Shown piece by piece: positions 34,312-46,002 of a stretch of 64,000 bases of DNA. The translations under genes and the position numbers were made by a program. The notes beneath the pieces are model-generated. The model searched no databases, was not told the DNA's origin, and saw only the letters and a program-made list of their open reading frames with translations. Location of the stretch: contig NZ_BATQ01000117.1 of assembly GCF_000739635.1 (NCBI RefSeq), forward strand, positions 1-64,000, written 5' to 3'. This stretch comes from Verrucomicrobium sp. BvORR034. GTDB taxonomy: Bacteria > Verrucomicrobiota > Verrucomicrobiia > Verrucomicrobiales > Verrucomicrobiaceae. Every line of letters begins with the position of its first letter. Position 1 is the first letter of the stretch.

Positions 34312-36228
34312 TCAGAAGGGAGCCTCCAGAGAGATCACCTGCTTCTGCTTCTTCTTGCGCTCCTCTTCATCACGAGCCTTGTCTTCCAGCTCGATATCGT
34401 GCTCCACCCGCAGGTTCTGCACAATGTACTCCTGGCGGTCAGGGGTGTTCTTGCCCATGTAGAAGGTCAGCAGTTCCTTGATGCTCTTGTGCTCTGGCAT
34501 GAGCACAGGCTCCAGCCGCATCTTGGGACCGATGAAGTGCTTGAACTCATCCGGTGAGATTTCGCCCAACCCTTTGAACCGGGTGATCTCAGCGGCCTTG
34601 CCACACTTCGCGATCGCCTTGAAGCGCTCTTCATCGCTGTAGCAGTAAAAGGTCTCCTTCTTGTTGCGCACACGGAACAGCGGCGTCTGCAGGATGTAAA
34701 GGTGCCCACGCCGGATGAGTTCCGGGTAAAACTGCAGGAAGAAGGTGATCATGAGCAGCCGAATGTGCATGCCATCCACATCAGCATCTGTCGCCATCAC
34801 CACGTTCTGATAACGCAGTTCTTCGAGATCTTCCTCAATGTTCAGTGCGTTCTGGAGGAGGTTGAACTCCTCATTCTCATAGCAGACCTTGCGGGTGAGG
34901 CCAAAGCAGTTGAGCGGTTTGCCCCGCAGGCTGAACACGGCCTGGAAGTTCACATCCCGGCTCTTGGTGATGCTTCCGCTCGCGGAGTCCCCTTCCGTGA
35001 TGAAGAGCGTGCTCTTCTCACGGTCGGCATGCTTGGTGTCCAGATGGACGCGGCAGTCACGGAGCTTCTTGTTGTGCACCTTGGCCTTGCGGGCGCTCTC
35101 GCGGGCAATCTTCTGGATGCCGCTGATTTCCTTGCGCTCCTTCTCGTTAGCCTGGATTTTCTCCAGCATGGCCTTGGCAACGTCGCCATGCTTGTGCAGG
35201 TAGTTGTCCAGCTGCGAGGTGACGAAGTTGACGATCGTGGTCCGCAGACTGCGGCCATTGGGCTCCATGGTGGTGCTGCCCAGCTTCGTTTTCGTCTGGG
35301 ACTCGAAAACTGGCTCCTGCACCTTCACACTCACCGCCGCAACTAGGCTCCCGCGCACGTCACTGGGATCGAACTGCTTCTTAAAGAACTCCCGCGCCTC
35401 GGCCACCAGCGCCTCACGGAAGGCTGCCAGATGCGTCCCCCCTTGCGTGGTGTGCTGGCCGTTCACAAAGCTGTAGCACTCCTCGCCATACCCCACGCCA
35501 TGCGTGAAGGCCACCTCCACCTCCTTCGAGGCGAGATAGATGATCGGGTACTGCGGCTCCTCTGTCAGCTTGGCATTGAGGAGGTCAATGAGACCGTCCT
35601 TGCTCCGAAACTTCTCACCGTTCAACGTCAGCGTCAGGCCTGGATTCAACCAGGCATAGAAACGCAGCATCTCCCGGATGAAATCCAGGCGGAAGGCATA
35701 GTCGCCGGCGAATGAAGTCGGGTCCGGATGAAACGTGATCTTCGTGCCATCCCGGTCCGCCGTGGCCACCGGGTTCTTCATTTCCTTGACCACCAGCCCC
35801 TGTGAGAACTCGATGGCGCGGGTCTTGCCCTCACGATAGGCCTGGATGTCAAAGCGGTCGGACAAGGCGTTCACCGCCTTGATACCCACCCCGTTCAAGC
35901 CCACGCTCCGCTTAAAGACTTCACTGTCGTACTTGGCACCCGTGTTGATCTGGGCGGCGCACTCCATCAGCTTGCCCAAAGGGACGCCGCGTCCGTAGTC
36001 GCGAATCGTGCAAACATTCTCTTCAATCGTGATCTCAACCTCCTTGCCGTACCCCATGACATGCTCGTCGATGGTGTTGTCGATCACCTCTTTGAGCAGC
36101 ACGTAGATGCCATCTTCAGGAGCAGTGCCGTCCCCCAGCTTGCCGATGTACATGCCGGGGCGCAGACGAATGTGCTCCCGCCAGTCGAGTGAACGAATGG
36201 AGTCTTCGGTATATCCGTGGTCAGCCAT
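34312..36228 (-). CDS. parE: DNA topoisomerase IV subunit B
   Basis: A 638-residue GHKL ATPase subunit. It begins [20 protein letters not shown] with the [11 protein letters not shown]-box, ATP loop GRGVPLGK and [13 protein letters not shown], then the TOPRIM domain with ITEGDSASG and [10 protein letters not shown]. Sequence type is that of ParE/GyrB from Bacteroidetes-like lineages. ATG at 36228 begins the conserved MADHGYTED; an upstream in-frame start would add 21 unconserved residues. It is the first gene of the parE-parC pair, which decatenates daughter chromosomes. Confidence 0.94.
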   Translation of the reverse strand: MADHGYTEDSIRSLDWREHIRLRPGMYIGKLGDGTAPEDGIYVLLKEVIDNTIDEHVMGYGKEVEITIEENVCTIRDYGRGVPLGKLMECAAQINTGAKYDSEVFKRSVGLNGVGIKAVNALSDRFDIQAYREGKTRAIEFSQGLVVKEMKNPVATADRDGTKITFHPDPTSFAGDYAFRLDFIREMLRFYAWLNPGLTLTLNGEKFRSKDGLIDLLNAKLTEEPQYPIIYLASKEVEVAFTHGVGYGEECYSFVNGQHTTQGGTHLAAFREALVAEAREFFKKQFDPSDVRGSLVAAVSVKVQEPVFESQTKTKLGSTTMEPNGRSLRTTIVNFVTSQLDNYLHKHGDVAKAMLEKIQANEKERKEISGIQKIARESARKAKVHNKKLRDCRVHLDTKHADREKSTLFITEGDSASGSITKSRDVNFQAVFSLRGKPLNCFGLTRKVCYENEEFNLLQNALNIEEDLEELRYQNVVMATDADVDGMHIRLLMITFFLQFYPELIRRGHLYILQTPLFRVRNKKETFYCYSDEERFKAIAKCGKAAEITRFKGLGEISPDEFKHFIGPKMRLEPVLMPEHKSIKELLTFYMGKNTPDRQEYIVQNLRVEHDIELEDKARDEEERKKKQKQVISLEAPF

Positions 36229-36339
36229 GAGAGAAGGGGGGAAAGTGGGAGAGGTTGAACATTTCGTTAACCCGATTCCCCCCAACGTCAAGCAATGGTA
36301 TTCATTTGACCAGTAGGGGAGGACGGGCTCAGGAAGCCT

Positions 36340-36480
36340 TTACTTTTTCGCCTCAGCAGTCGCCGGGCGCACGTCAGGCTCCACCCTGACTAACCGCAGA
36401 TCAAGGCTGAGCAGCCAGAACCATCCCAGGCTGACCGCAATCAGAATGAGGGAGATCCACCATGGCCACGCACGAAACAT
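36340..36480 (-). CDS. Possible small single-span membrane protein
   Basis: A 46-residue frame, MFRAWPWW followed by a hydrophobic helix ISLILIAVSLGWFWLLSL and a charged tail. It lies in the otherwise empty 330-bp space between parE and kdsB, has ATG start and TAA stop, and the amino-acid pattern (Trp-rich interface, central helix, polar tail) is that of real small membrane proteins. No family is recognised and no clear ribosome binding site is visible. Confidence 0.45.
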   Translation of the reverse strand: MFRAWPWWISLILIAVSLGWFWLLSLDLRLVRVEPDVRPATAEAKK

Positions 36481-36562
36481 AGATTGAGTTTGCCGGGGAA
36501 ACCGGTCACCGCAAGCAGGATGTCCGTCCACCCTCAATTGGCGGGGGCGGAAGGTGCGGAAA

Positions 36563-39002
<2,440 letters not shown>

Positions 39003-39037
39003 GGCCTGATCTCGCCCGATTGATCCCGGAATTATCT

Positions 39038-39076
39038 ACCCTCCTGTCCGCCCGTCGGCAGGAGGGTTTATTTTTT
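39038..39076 (+). terminator. Rho-independent terminator after pyrG
   Basis: Stem ACCCTCCTG / CAGGAGGGT with a 12-base loop, followed by TTTATTTTTT. It insulates the WXG100 locus from pyrG. Confidence 0.93.
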
Positions 39077-39139
39077 GGAATGAAGGCGAGGCGACCACGC
39101 TTTCCCGAGCAAGGCGCTTTTCCGAACGGGCTGGGATTT

Positions 39140-39170
39140 TTGCCTCGCCCCTTCTCCCTCGAATATGCAT
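39140..39170 (+). promoter_or_regulatory. Possible promoter of the WXG100/FtsK locus
   Basis: TTGCCT at 39140-39145 and TATGCA at 39164-39169 are 18 bp apart, about 80 bp upstream of the first gene of the locus and after the pyrG terminator. Match to a sigma-70 consensus is moderate. Confidence 0.3.
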
Positions 39171-39246
39171 AAATGGTACAACCAAAGGCAAATTGCGACG
39201 GTTCTAATCAAGGTCCGCGACGAGTCACAGACGTACTTTCATACAT

Positions 39247-39519
39247 ATGGCACAGGCAATCATGGATCCAGAGGAGGTGCGGCGCTTCGCCAAGGAGCTG
39301 AAGCGCTTCAACGACGACGTGCAGACCAAGGCCTCGGCTTTGAATGCCCGTTTCACGGCGCTGAGCGGCACCTGGCAGGATCAGGAGCATGAGAAGTTTG
39401 CCGAGGAGTTCATCACCACCATGAAAGCCCTCAGAAAATTCGTGGAGATCTCTGAGAAGCACACCCCATTTCTCCTGCGAAAGGCGCAACGCATCGAACA
39501 ATACCTCGATCAACGTTAA
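39247..39519 (+). CDS. WXG100-type small secreted-protein-like (first copy)
   Basis: A 90-residue, all-helical protein with the hallmarks of the WXG100/ESAT-6 family: two amphipathic helices and a central turn with Trp43 in GTWQDQEHEKF, in place of the classical WxG. Length (about 100) and Trp position fit the family. Such proteins dimerise as helical hairpins and are exported by ESX/type VII systems, driven by an FtsK/SpoIIIE ATPase, like the one encoded 0.8 kb downstream. The Trp-x-Asp variant has been noted in Gram-negative members. No signal peptide is present, as expected. Confidence 0.85.
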   Translation: MAQAIMDPEEVRRFAKELKRFNDDVQTKASALNARFTALSGTWQDQEHEKFAEEFITTMKALRKFVEISEKHTPFLLRKAQRIEQYLDQR

Positions 39520-39537
39520 GCTGCTTTCCGGCATATC

Positions 39538-40074
39538 ATGGCTGATCAGGCAAAAATCACCTCACTCGACGCCCTCCAGAGCTTCCGGGCGCACCTCGTC
39601 ATTTTCATCACGAAGGCCCGGCGCTCACTTGACCAGTCAGGGGACGAAGTCCGCCGTGCCCGCGCCTGGGTGCAAACGGAACAGCGCACTCATTGGGAGG
39701 GGCAGATTCGTCGGCGACGGCGCATGCTGGAGCAGGCGGAGGGAGAACTGATGACCGCCCGGATGTCCGAGTTCGTGGACTCCCCTTCCCAACAACAGGC
39801 CGCTGTGCGGAAGGCCAAGGCAGCCGTCGCCGAGGCGGAGCAGAAACTGGAGCGGGTCAAAGCGTGGAACCGGAACTTCGACAGCACCTTTGATCCCCAT
39901 GTTCGGAAGATGGAAATGCTGCGGGACTATGTAGATCACGACCTGCCCAAAGCCGTCGCCTACTTGGACCAAGTTCAGAAGATTCTGGAGTCCTACCATC
40001 AGATGGGAGGCCCCGCGCCCTCCGGGCCAAGCACCGCCTTGCCGAGTGCGGCGGAATCTGAACAACCTTCCTGA
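39538..40074 (+). CDS. Coiled-coil protein of the WXG100/FtsK locus
   Basis: A 178-residue protein, no family recognised. Residues about 10-155 are almost entirely helical and charged (RRRRRMLEQAEGELM, KAKAAVAEAEQKLERVKAWN), predicted to form a long coiled coil; the C-terminal 25 residues are Pro/Ser-rich and disordered. It lies 18 bp after the first WXG100 gene and 73 bp before the second, same strand. It could be a chaperone, needle-like or structural partner, or itself a substrate; nothing in the sequence decides. Confidence 0.75.
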   Translation: MADQAKITSLDALQSFRAHLVIFITKARRSLDQSGDEVRRARAWVQTEQRTHWEGQIRRRRRMLEQAEGELMTARMSEFVDSPSQQQAAVRKAKAAVAEAEQKLERVKAWNRNFDSTFDPHVRKMEMLRDYVDHDLPKAVAYLDQVQKILESYHQMGGPAPSGPSTALPSAAESEQPS

Positions 40075-40147
40075 GGTTTTGTCCCTTAAGACTCCTCGTT
40101 CGCCACGGCGTTTTCGATTCTTTTCAGCCGCTTCTATTTCCTATCGC

Positions 40148-40360
40148 ATGAGCACTCGCGTCAGCGCCTCCAATCTCGCCCAAGCCCTCCGTGAACTAAC
40201 GGTGGAATGGCAGCAAACGCGGTCCAGTTGGCGGGACCAAAAGGCCCTCGAATTTCAAGAACACTACCTCGAAAAACTTCCGCATTTGGTGACCCATGCG
40301 CGGAACGTCATGGAGGAGATGGACAATTTGCTTAGAAAGGTGAAAAACGACTGTGAGTAA
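40148..40360 (+). CDS. Second, shorter WXG100-like protein
   Basis: A 70-residue helical protein whose turn SSWRDQKALEF repeats the Trp-x-Asp-Gln-x4-Phe pattern of the gene at 39247 (Trp28, Asp30, Phe36; spacing identical). The first helix is about 15 residues shorter than in the classical family. ATG at 40148 is chosen; frames further upstream are Arg-rich and unlike a helix. Its last codons overlap the GTG start of the ATPase gene by 8 bp, arguing for translational coupling. It may form a heterodimer with the first copy. Confidence 0.75.
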   Translation: MSTRVSASNLAQALRELTVEWQQTRSSWRDQKALEFQEHYLEKLPHLVTHARNVMEEMDNLLRKVKNDCE

Positions 40361-43300
40361 CGGGTTGGATCTCAGAGCCAGCCGGAGTGTCGAGTTGCTC
40401 GGCGCACTGGAAAGTAAAGTGGCAGACTTCGCCAAGCGCGAGGATCTGCTGCAAAAGGAACTGCGCACCCAGCGCAATACCGTCACGCAAAAACATCAGG
40501 TCACCATTGATCAGGCCCAGAGCCGGCTCGACCGCGAAGTTTCCGAGGCCCAAGCCCATCTGGAGGCAGAATCAGCGCGGCTCAAACGCGTCTATGAACG
40601 TCGGCGCGCCCGTGTGGAACGTTCCCACCTGGTGCTCACCCGGCATCTGCCTCGCCGCGTGCGTGAAGTGCGGGAGAGCTGGCTGGGCGAACTGCAAATG
40701 CGTCGCTTCCGCCTGGAACGTCAGTTGGAAGCCTCCGGCGTGGTCAATCCGGAGTTCACCCGTCGCCTGGCCACCTATCAGTCCCAGTTCACCGATCTGT
40801 TGCACCGCACGCGGGATGCCTTCGCAGGCTCCAGTTCGTTCATCAGCATGATCCGGGTGCGTCGCAAGGCCCCTCTTCCGGGCCCCGTGCCTGCGGGTGA
40901 GGAGGCAGAATGGCTCAACAACCTGCAGGCCCATCTGGCCGCCGGGGAGAAGCAGCTGGAAGAGTTCAAGCAGTTCCCCCTCCCCCGGCTGTTTGCAAAG
41001 GTCCCGCTCACCTTCTTTGCCCTCGGCATCATTTTGATCGGCCTGGGCGCCTTGTATGGGATGGGGCTCCATCCGAAGGACTACAGCGTCGTCGCCACCG
41101 GATGCGCCGTGGCCTTCGTCTCCGTCTGGATCATTTACCTCATCGGCATGTCCAAGGTGAAACCAGTGGCAAAGGAACTCGCCGCATCCATCAAGGAAGC
41201 CCGCTTCCTCCAGGACAGCTGCCGGGCCACCGTGGACTCTCATACCCAGCAGGGACGCGGAGCCCTGCAAGACGCGTTTGACCGTGAAGTGGCGGCGATC
41301 GAGGAACAGAAGCTCCGCGCCGACGATGTCGCCCAGGAGTTCGAGGAACGCACCAAGGCCAAACTCGCGGCACAATACCCGCGCTTGCTGGCAAAGATTG
41401 ACCACACCCTGGCCAGCCGCCTGGCACGCGTGGAAGCCGACCAATCCCACAGGATCGAATCCGTCACGAATACGGACTCCGCCGCCATCTCCCAGTTGCG
41501 CGCTGCCCAGCAGGCCGATGTTGCCTCGCTGGAGTCCGGCGAGAGCGCACGCTGGCATCAAATCGAGACCGAATGGAAGAGCGAGATCACCCCGATCTAT
41601 GATGCCATCAGCCAGATGAACTCGGCCACCGCCGCGAGGTTCCCCCAATGGCACCCGGGCTATGCAGAGGGCTGGAAGCCCCCGACTGACTTCACCCCCG
41701 CCACACGCTTCGCCCAGCTTGAAGTGGATCTGGCCCGCCCAACCGCCACTCTGCCCAAGGATCCACGATTGGCCCTCCCCGGACCATCGAAGCTCTCCAT
41801 CCCGCTTTCGCTCTCCTTCCCCTATCAGGGCTCTCTGTTGTTCGAGACCAATGAACCCGGTGGCACCACCGCCATTGATGCGCTGAACAACATCATCCTC
41901 CGCCTCCTGGCCACCACCCCTCCCGGCAAGCTCAGCTTCACAATCATTGACCCGGTGGGACTGGGCCAGAGTTTCGCCGGCCTCATGCACCTTTCCGACT
42001 ACGAGGAAACGCTCATCAATCGCCGCATCTGGACGCAACGCGACCAGATCGAGGAGCGTCTCGCTGAGTTGAGCGAGCACATTGAGAAGGTCATCCAGAT
42101 GTACCTTCGGAATGAGTATGCCTCCATCACGGAGTACAATGAGCAAGCGGGAAGCGTGGCGGAGAAGTATCACTTCCTCGTCATCGCCGACTTCCCGGTG
42201 AACTTCAGCGAGACCGCAGCCAAGCGCCTTCAGAGCATCGCCACCAGCGGCCCTCGCTGTGGCATCTACACTCTCATTCATTGGGATCAGCGCCACCCCC
42301 TGCCCGATGGCTTCACGCCAGATGAACTGCGTCAGAACAGCATCTGCATGCGCAAGGAACGGAACGGCTTTGTCCTGGCCAATGATGTGGTGAAGAAGTC
42401 TGGGGCCACTCTGGTCTTCGACGCTCCGCCCAATCCGGACCTCGCCGTGCAACTCGTGCACCGGATCGGGAAAAGCAGCATCGACTCCAACATCGTCCAG
42501 GTGCCCTTTTCCCAGATTGCCCCGCCACCAGGAGACCTCTGGGCGGGCGAAACCACCAACGAACTGCGCATTGCCATCGGTCGCACCGGGGCCACCAAAC
42601 TCCAGTACCTGGCCATCGGCAAAGGCACCCGGCAACACGCCCTCTTCGCCGGCAAGACGGGTTCAGGGAAATCGACGCTCTTCCACGTCATCATCACCAA
42701 CCTCGCGCTCACCTGCAGTCCGGAGGAAGTGGAGTTCTATCTCATCGACTTCAAGAAAGGGGTCGAGTTCAAATGCTATGCCTCGAAAAAACTGCCCCAC
42801 GCGAAGGTGGTCGCCATTGAGAGTGATCGCGACTTCGCTCTAAGCGTGCTTCAGCGCGTGGATGGAGAATTGAAACGTCGTGGAGACATGTTCCGCAAGC
42901 TCGGGGTACAGGACGTCGCCGGCTATAAGCGCGCCGGTGGCACTGAGCCCATGCCGCGATCCCTGCTGCTCATTGACGAGTTCCAAGAGTTCTTCGTGGA
43001 CGATGACACCATCGCCCAGACGGCCTCTCTGCTCTTTGACCGTATCGTCCGCCAAGGCCGAGCCTTTGGCATTCATGTACTGCTGGGTTCACAGACACTG
43101 GGCGGCGCCTACTCGCTGGCTCGCGCCACTCTGGGCCAGATGGTCATTCGTGTGGCCCTCCAGTGCAATGAAGCAGATGCCTATCTCATCATGGATGAGA
43201 ACAACGCCGCACCGCGTCTCCTCACCCGTCCGGGCGAGGGCATCTACAATGATGCCGCTGGCGCGATTGAAGGGAACAGTCCGTTCCAGGTGGTCTGGCT

Positions 43301-44243
43301 GGGAGATGACGAACGCGACGAGTGGCTGGACAAGGTCCACGATCTGGCCGTAGAGCGCGGTCACGAATACACCTCCCCCATTGTCTTCGAAGGCAACGCC
43401 CCCGCCGATCTTCGCGAGAACCAACTGCTCCGCTTTGCCCTCGACACCAAGCCGGCCAATCAGCCCCTGGCTGGCAAAGCCTGGCTGGGAGCGCCGAATT
43501 CCATCAAGGGACCTACGGAAGCCGCCTTCCACCGCCAAAGCGGCAACCACCTGCTCATTGTCGGGCAGAGGGACGAAGCCGCCCTCACCTTGTTGGGCAC
43601 CTCATTGCTTTCCTTGGCCGCCCAGTATCCCGTGGGGGGAGCCAGGTTTGTGGTGCTCCACGGGTGCACCCCAGGCACGACGGATTCAGACTTCATCGAG
43701 CGGGTCATCGCAACGGTGCCCCACGAAATCACTGTCTCACGCGGGCAGGACATCGGCACGATCATGTCGGAACTGTCCACCGAGATGAAGGCTCGCAGCA
43801 GCGGTGAAGTCGAAGCCACCCGTGCCCCTGCGGTCTTTCTGCTCATTCACGGCCTGCACAAGTACAAGAAACTGCGTCAGGAGGATGACTTCAGCTTCTC
43901 CATGAGCAGCGACGACGAGGGCGGAGGCAATCCGGGCAGTCAGTTCGTGGATCTCATCACCGAGGGCAGCTCGCTCGGGATGCACGTCCTCACGACGGTG
44001 GATACATTTAACAACGTCAACCGGTCCCTGAGCCGGAAGGCGCTGAGCGAGTTTGAGATGCGGGTGGTCTTCCAAATGAGCGCCAACGATTCCGCGAGCC
44101 TGATTGACTCGCCCAAGGCCAGCAATCTGGGGCTGCACCGGGCTCTGTTCTACAACGAGCACGAAGGCACCCTGGAAACCTTCCGTCCCTACGCGATGCC
44201 CGATGCGGGTTGGATTGAGGAGGCAGGACAGAAGTTAAGGTGA
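40353..44243 (+). CDS. Membrane FtsK/SpoIIIE-type ATPase (EssC/EccC-like)
   Basis: A 1296-residue protein. Order: coiled coil (about 10-110), two transmembrane helices (about 217-240 and 245-266), a second coiled coil (270-400), then three FtsK-fold domains. The first (about 485-740) is degenerate: ETNEPGG stands where Walker A should be, though the YNEQAGS...HFLVIADFP pattern is clear. The second (about 745-1045) is intact: Walker A GKTGSGKST (Lys773), Walker B LLLIDEF (Asp875, Glu876). The third (about 1060-1290) lacks both (VGQRDEA, LLIHGL). This is the three-ATPase build of type VII motor EssC/EccC but without FHA domains. Start is GTG, overlapping the preceding WXG100-like gene. Confidence 0.88.
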   Translation: MSNGLDLRASRSVELLGALESKVADFAKREDLLQKELRTQRNTVTQKHQVTIDQAQSRLDREVSEAQAHLEAESARLKRVYERRRARVERSHLVLTRHLPRRVREVRESWLGELQMRRFRLERQLEASGVVNPEFTRRLATYQSQFTDLLHRTRDAFAGSSSFISMIRVRRKAPLPGPVPAGEEAEWLNNLQAHLAAGEKQLEEFKQFPLPRLFAKVPLTFFALGIILIGLGALYGMGLHPKDYSVVATGCAVAFVSVWIIYLIGMSKVKPVAKELAASIKEARFLQDSCRATVDSHTQQGRGALQDAFDREVAAIEEQKLRADDVAQEFEERTKAKLAAQYPRLLAKIDHTLASRLARVEADQSHRIESVTNTDSAAISQLRAAQQADVASLESGESARWHQIETEWKSEITPIYDAISQMNSATAARFPQWHPGYAEGWKPPTDFTPATRFAQLEVDLARPTATLPKDPRLALPGPSKLSIPLSLSFPYQGSLLFETNEPGGTTAIDALNNIILRLLATTPPGKLSFTIIDPVGLGQSFAGLMHLSDYEETLINRRIWTQRDQIEERLAELSEHIEKVIQMYLRNEYASITEYNEQAGSVAEKYHFLVIADFPVNFSETAAKRLQSIATSGPRCGIYTLIHWDQRHPLPDGFTPDELRQNSICMRKERNGFVLANDVVKKSGATLVFDAPPNPDLAVQLVHRIGKSSIDSNIVQVPFSQIAPPPGDLWAGETTNELRIAIGRTGATKLQYLAIGKGTRQHALFAGKTGSGKSTLFHVIITNLALTCSPEEVEFYLIDFKKGVEFKCYASKKLPHAKVVAIESDRDFALSVLQRVDGELKRRGDMFRKLGVQDVAGYKRAGGTEPMPRSLLLIDEFQEFFVDDDTIAQTASLLFDRIVRQGRAFGIHVLLGSQTLGGAYSLARATLGQMVIRVALQCNEADAYLIMDENNAAPRLLTRPGEGIYNDAAGAIEGNSPFQVVWLGDDERDEWLDKVHDLAVERGHEYTSPIVFEGNAPADLRENQLLRFALDTKPANQPLAGKAWLGAPNSIKGPTEAAFHRQSGNHLLIVGQRDEAALTLLGTSLLSLAAQYPVGGARFVVLHGCTPGTTDSDFIERVIATVPHEITVSRGQDIGTIMSELSTEMKARSSGEVEATRAPAVFLLIHGLHKYKKLRQEDDFSFSMSSDDEGGGNPGSQFVDLITEGSSLGMHVLTTVDTFNNVNRSLSRKALSEFEMRVVFQMSANDSASLIDSPKASNLGLHRALFYNEHEGTLETFRPYAMPDAGWIEEAGQKLR

Positions 44244-44271
44244 CCCTTCCCAAAGCCTGACGGCGCATTAG

Positions 44272-44307
44272 ACCCGTTTCCGGACCCCTTCTGGAGACGG
44301 GTTTTTC
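44272..44307 (+). terminator. Rho-independent terminator after the ATPase gene
   Basis: Stem ACCCGTTTCC / GGAGACGGGT (one G-T pair) followed by five T residues, closing the WXG100/FtsK operon. Confidence 0.88.
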
Positions 44308-44378
44308 ATTGTGCAGTAGCGCTGCTAATAAATAGATGTTGCCTTTAGCATTACTTTTTCTTATCTTTATGGCGACTC

Positions 44379-45086
44379 ATGAAAACCCTGCTAATCATCC
44401 TGGCGGCAGGGCTCTGGATCGGTGCTTCCACAGCATCGGCTCAGGTGCTCATTGCGAACGCGTTGGACCGGACTCCTGCGGAGACGGTCACGCAAACAGC
44501 CCTTGTCGCCACGGTGGGCACCACCAACAGTGCCAATCTTGGCGCTGGATGGACTGCCTCCAACACCTTCGTCGGAGTCGCGTCCAGCCAGACGCTGACG
44601 CTGAACCCGGGGATTGCAAATGACTCCGGAGGACTGTTCCAGATTGCCCAGAGCGGGTTGGCGGGGGTCGCAGGAAGCTTCTCAGCCACCAAGGCCTTTA
44701 CGGGAATCACCCTGCTGGATAACACCACCTATAATCTCACCATCAGCGGCAACTCATCGTCTACGGTCGCCATCCTCAGCGCACTGAACGTCAATATTCT
44801 GGTGAATGGAGGTGTCGTCTACCAGACGCCGACCAGCACCCTGCTTGGACTCTTGGACCAAACTGCCACGGAGTCCTTTGTCTTCAGTTTTACAACGGGT
44901 GACGTGGACAATGTCCAACCCGTCAACGTCCAGATCGCAGGCGGCACCCTGGTCGGAGCTCTCGGCCAAAGCGCCTCTCTCACCAAAATCAACCTGGCCG
45001 TCGCCCCTGTTCCAGAACCCGGCAGCCTCCTGCTGTTCCTCACGGGCATTGCAGCGATCATGCGGCGTCAGCGTCCGCGGCGGTAG
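44379..45086 (+). CDS. PEP-CTERM sorting-domain protein
   Basis: A 235-residue exported protein: signal peptide ending near STASAQ, a Thr/Asn/Ser-rich beta-type mature part, and a classic C-terminal PEP-CTERM tail, VPEPGSLLLFLTGIAAIM followed by RRQRPRR. Such tails are recognised and cut by an exosortase, and the protein is usually sent to the surface or an exopolysaccharide matrix. No exosortase is in this window. The mature part is not similar to anything I recognise. Confidence 0.9.
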   Translation: MKTLLIILAAGLWIGASTASAQVLIANALDRTPAETVTQTALVATVGTTNSANLGAGWTASNTFVGVASSQTLTLNPGIANDSGGLFQIAQSGLAGVAGSFSATKAFTGITLLDNTTYNLTISGNSSSTVAILSALNVNILVNGGVVYQTPTSTLLGLLDQTATESFVFSFTTGDVDNVQPVNVQIAGGTLVGALGQSASLTKINLAVAPVPEPGSLLLFLTGIAAIMRRQRPRR

Positions 45087-45577
45087 CTTGGGGACGGAGT
45101 CGCTGTGAAGCGCCGCTTCCGCTTGCCTGATTCACTCGCGTCACTCAATGCTTGGCCTTTGACCTCCCCCCTCTGTTCCGCCAGCAGGGTTGGAGTCCCG
45201 CATCGATGCGGTCAGGAGGCGCGCGACCCAGGAGATATCCCCGCCCTGCTGCCCTCGCCCGGGTTCGAGGAAGCTTCGTCGATCCACCAAAGCGGCGGTT
45301 CCTGCACGCACTCCACAGCTGCTTCGCAACCAGGTGATGGGTGCGCATTCGCCTTGGACGAGAATCCGGCTTCCGACATCGGAGGCGCTGCGTACCATCA
45401 CCAGAACGTCTCCACCACCTAAGCGCGCAGCGCTTTTGGGAGTGCGCGCGGGAACCGCCGCTATGGCGGAGCTTGTGATGGCCCACTACGACAAAAGCCA
45501 AGCAGGGCTTACCGATCGCCACGGACCTCACTACGCACCATATACATCTCCCCCCCAAACTCATTGCCCCTCAACCA
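45087..45577. other. Gene-free gap with inverted repeat
   Basis: Open frames on both strands here have no domains, are rich in Arg/Pro/Ser and cross the inverted repeat at 45283-45468; they look like translated repeat. No regulatory site is clear. Confidence 0.5.
45283..45468. repeat. Inverted repeat with 31-bp arms
   Basis: Arm 45283-45313 (CCACCAAAGCGGCGG ... CGCACTCC) and its approximate reverse complement at 45438-45468 (GGAGTGCGCGCGGGAACCGC ...), about 125 bp apart. The motif ACCAAAGCGGCG links it to the inverted repeat at 2921-3043. Confidence 0.65.
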
Positions 45578-45943
45578 TCACTCCGGACCCGAATTCAGAA
45601 TCCCGCGAACATTCACCCGCTCGACGTAGTGCGTCATGAGCACACCGCACGGCCGGGCCATCAGTTCAAAAACCGCCACAGCCACCAGGAGATTTCGAGC
45701 GGTCCGTCTCTGGTCATCCCGCGACCACAAACAAGTCAGAATGAAAAGCGCAATCGCCGCCACGATGCCGACCACCAGCCAAAAGAGCACGTCCCCGATA
45801 GGCTGATCGTCAAAACCCCAAAGCACCTGTCGCAGCGGCACAAAGAACAGAAGCAGCGCCATAGGAAGGAACAAACTCACGCCCAAACCTGCGACAACAA
45901 GCATCCACCGGCAAAGCCGAACGCGTTGAGTGTTTGTCTCCAT
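45578..45943 (-). CDS. Hypothetical three-helix membrane protein
   Basis: A 121-residue protein with about three hydrophobic helices (WMLVVAGLGVSLFLPMALLL, VLFWLVVGIVAAIALFILTC, NLLVAVAVFELMA) and short polar links. No family is recognised. ATG at 45943 gives a positively charged N-terminus before the first helix. It is divergent from the VOC protein gene 59 bp away. Confidence 0.7.
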   Translation of the reverse strand: METNTQRVRLCRWMLVVAGLGVSLFLPMALLLFFVPLRQVLWGFDDQPIGDVLFWLVVGIVAAIALFILTCLWSRDDQRRTARNLLVAVAVFELMARPCGVLMTHYVERVNVRGILNSGPE

Positions 45944-46002
45944 GGCAGCAGATTCGACACTGGAGCCCACCAATCGCTCAATTCCCCTCCGCCCTCCGTC
46001 TC

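Noticed and set aside
40572-42638. Long minus-strand frame opposite the FtsK-like ATPase gene
   Set aside because: The sense strand carries two transmembrane helices and FtsK domains; the antisense frame has no recognisable feature.
45105-45564. Open frames on both strands after the PEP-CTERM gene
   Set aside because: They span the inverted repeat 45283-45468, lack domains and overlap each other; no evidence for translation.
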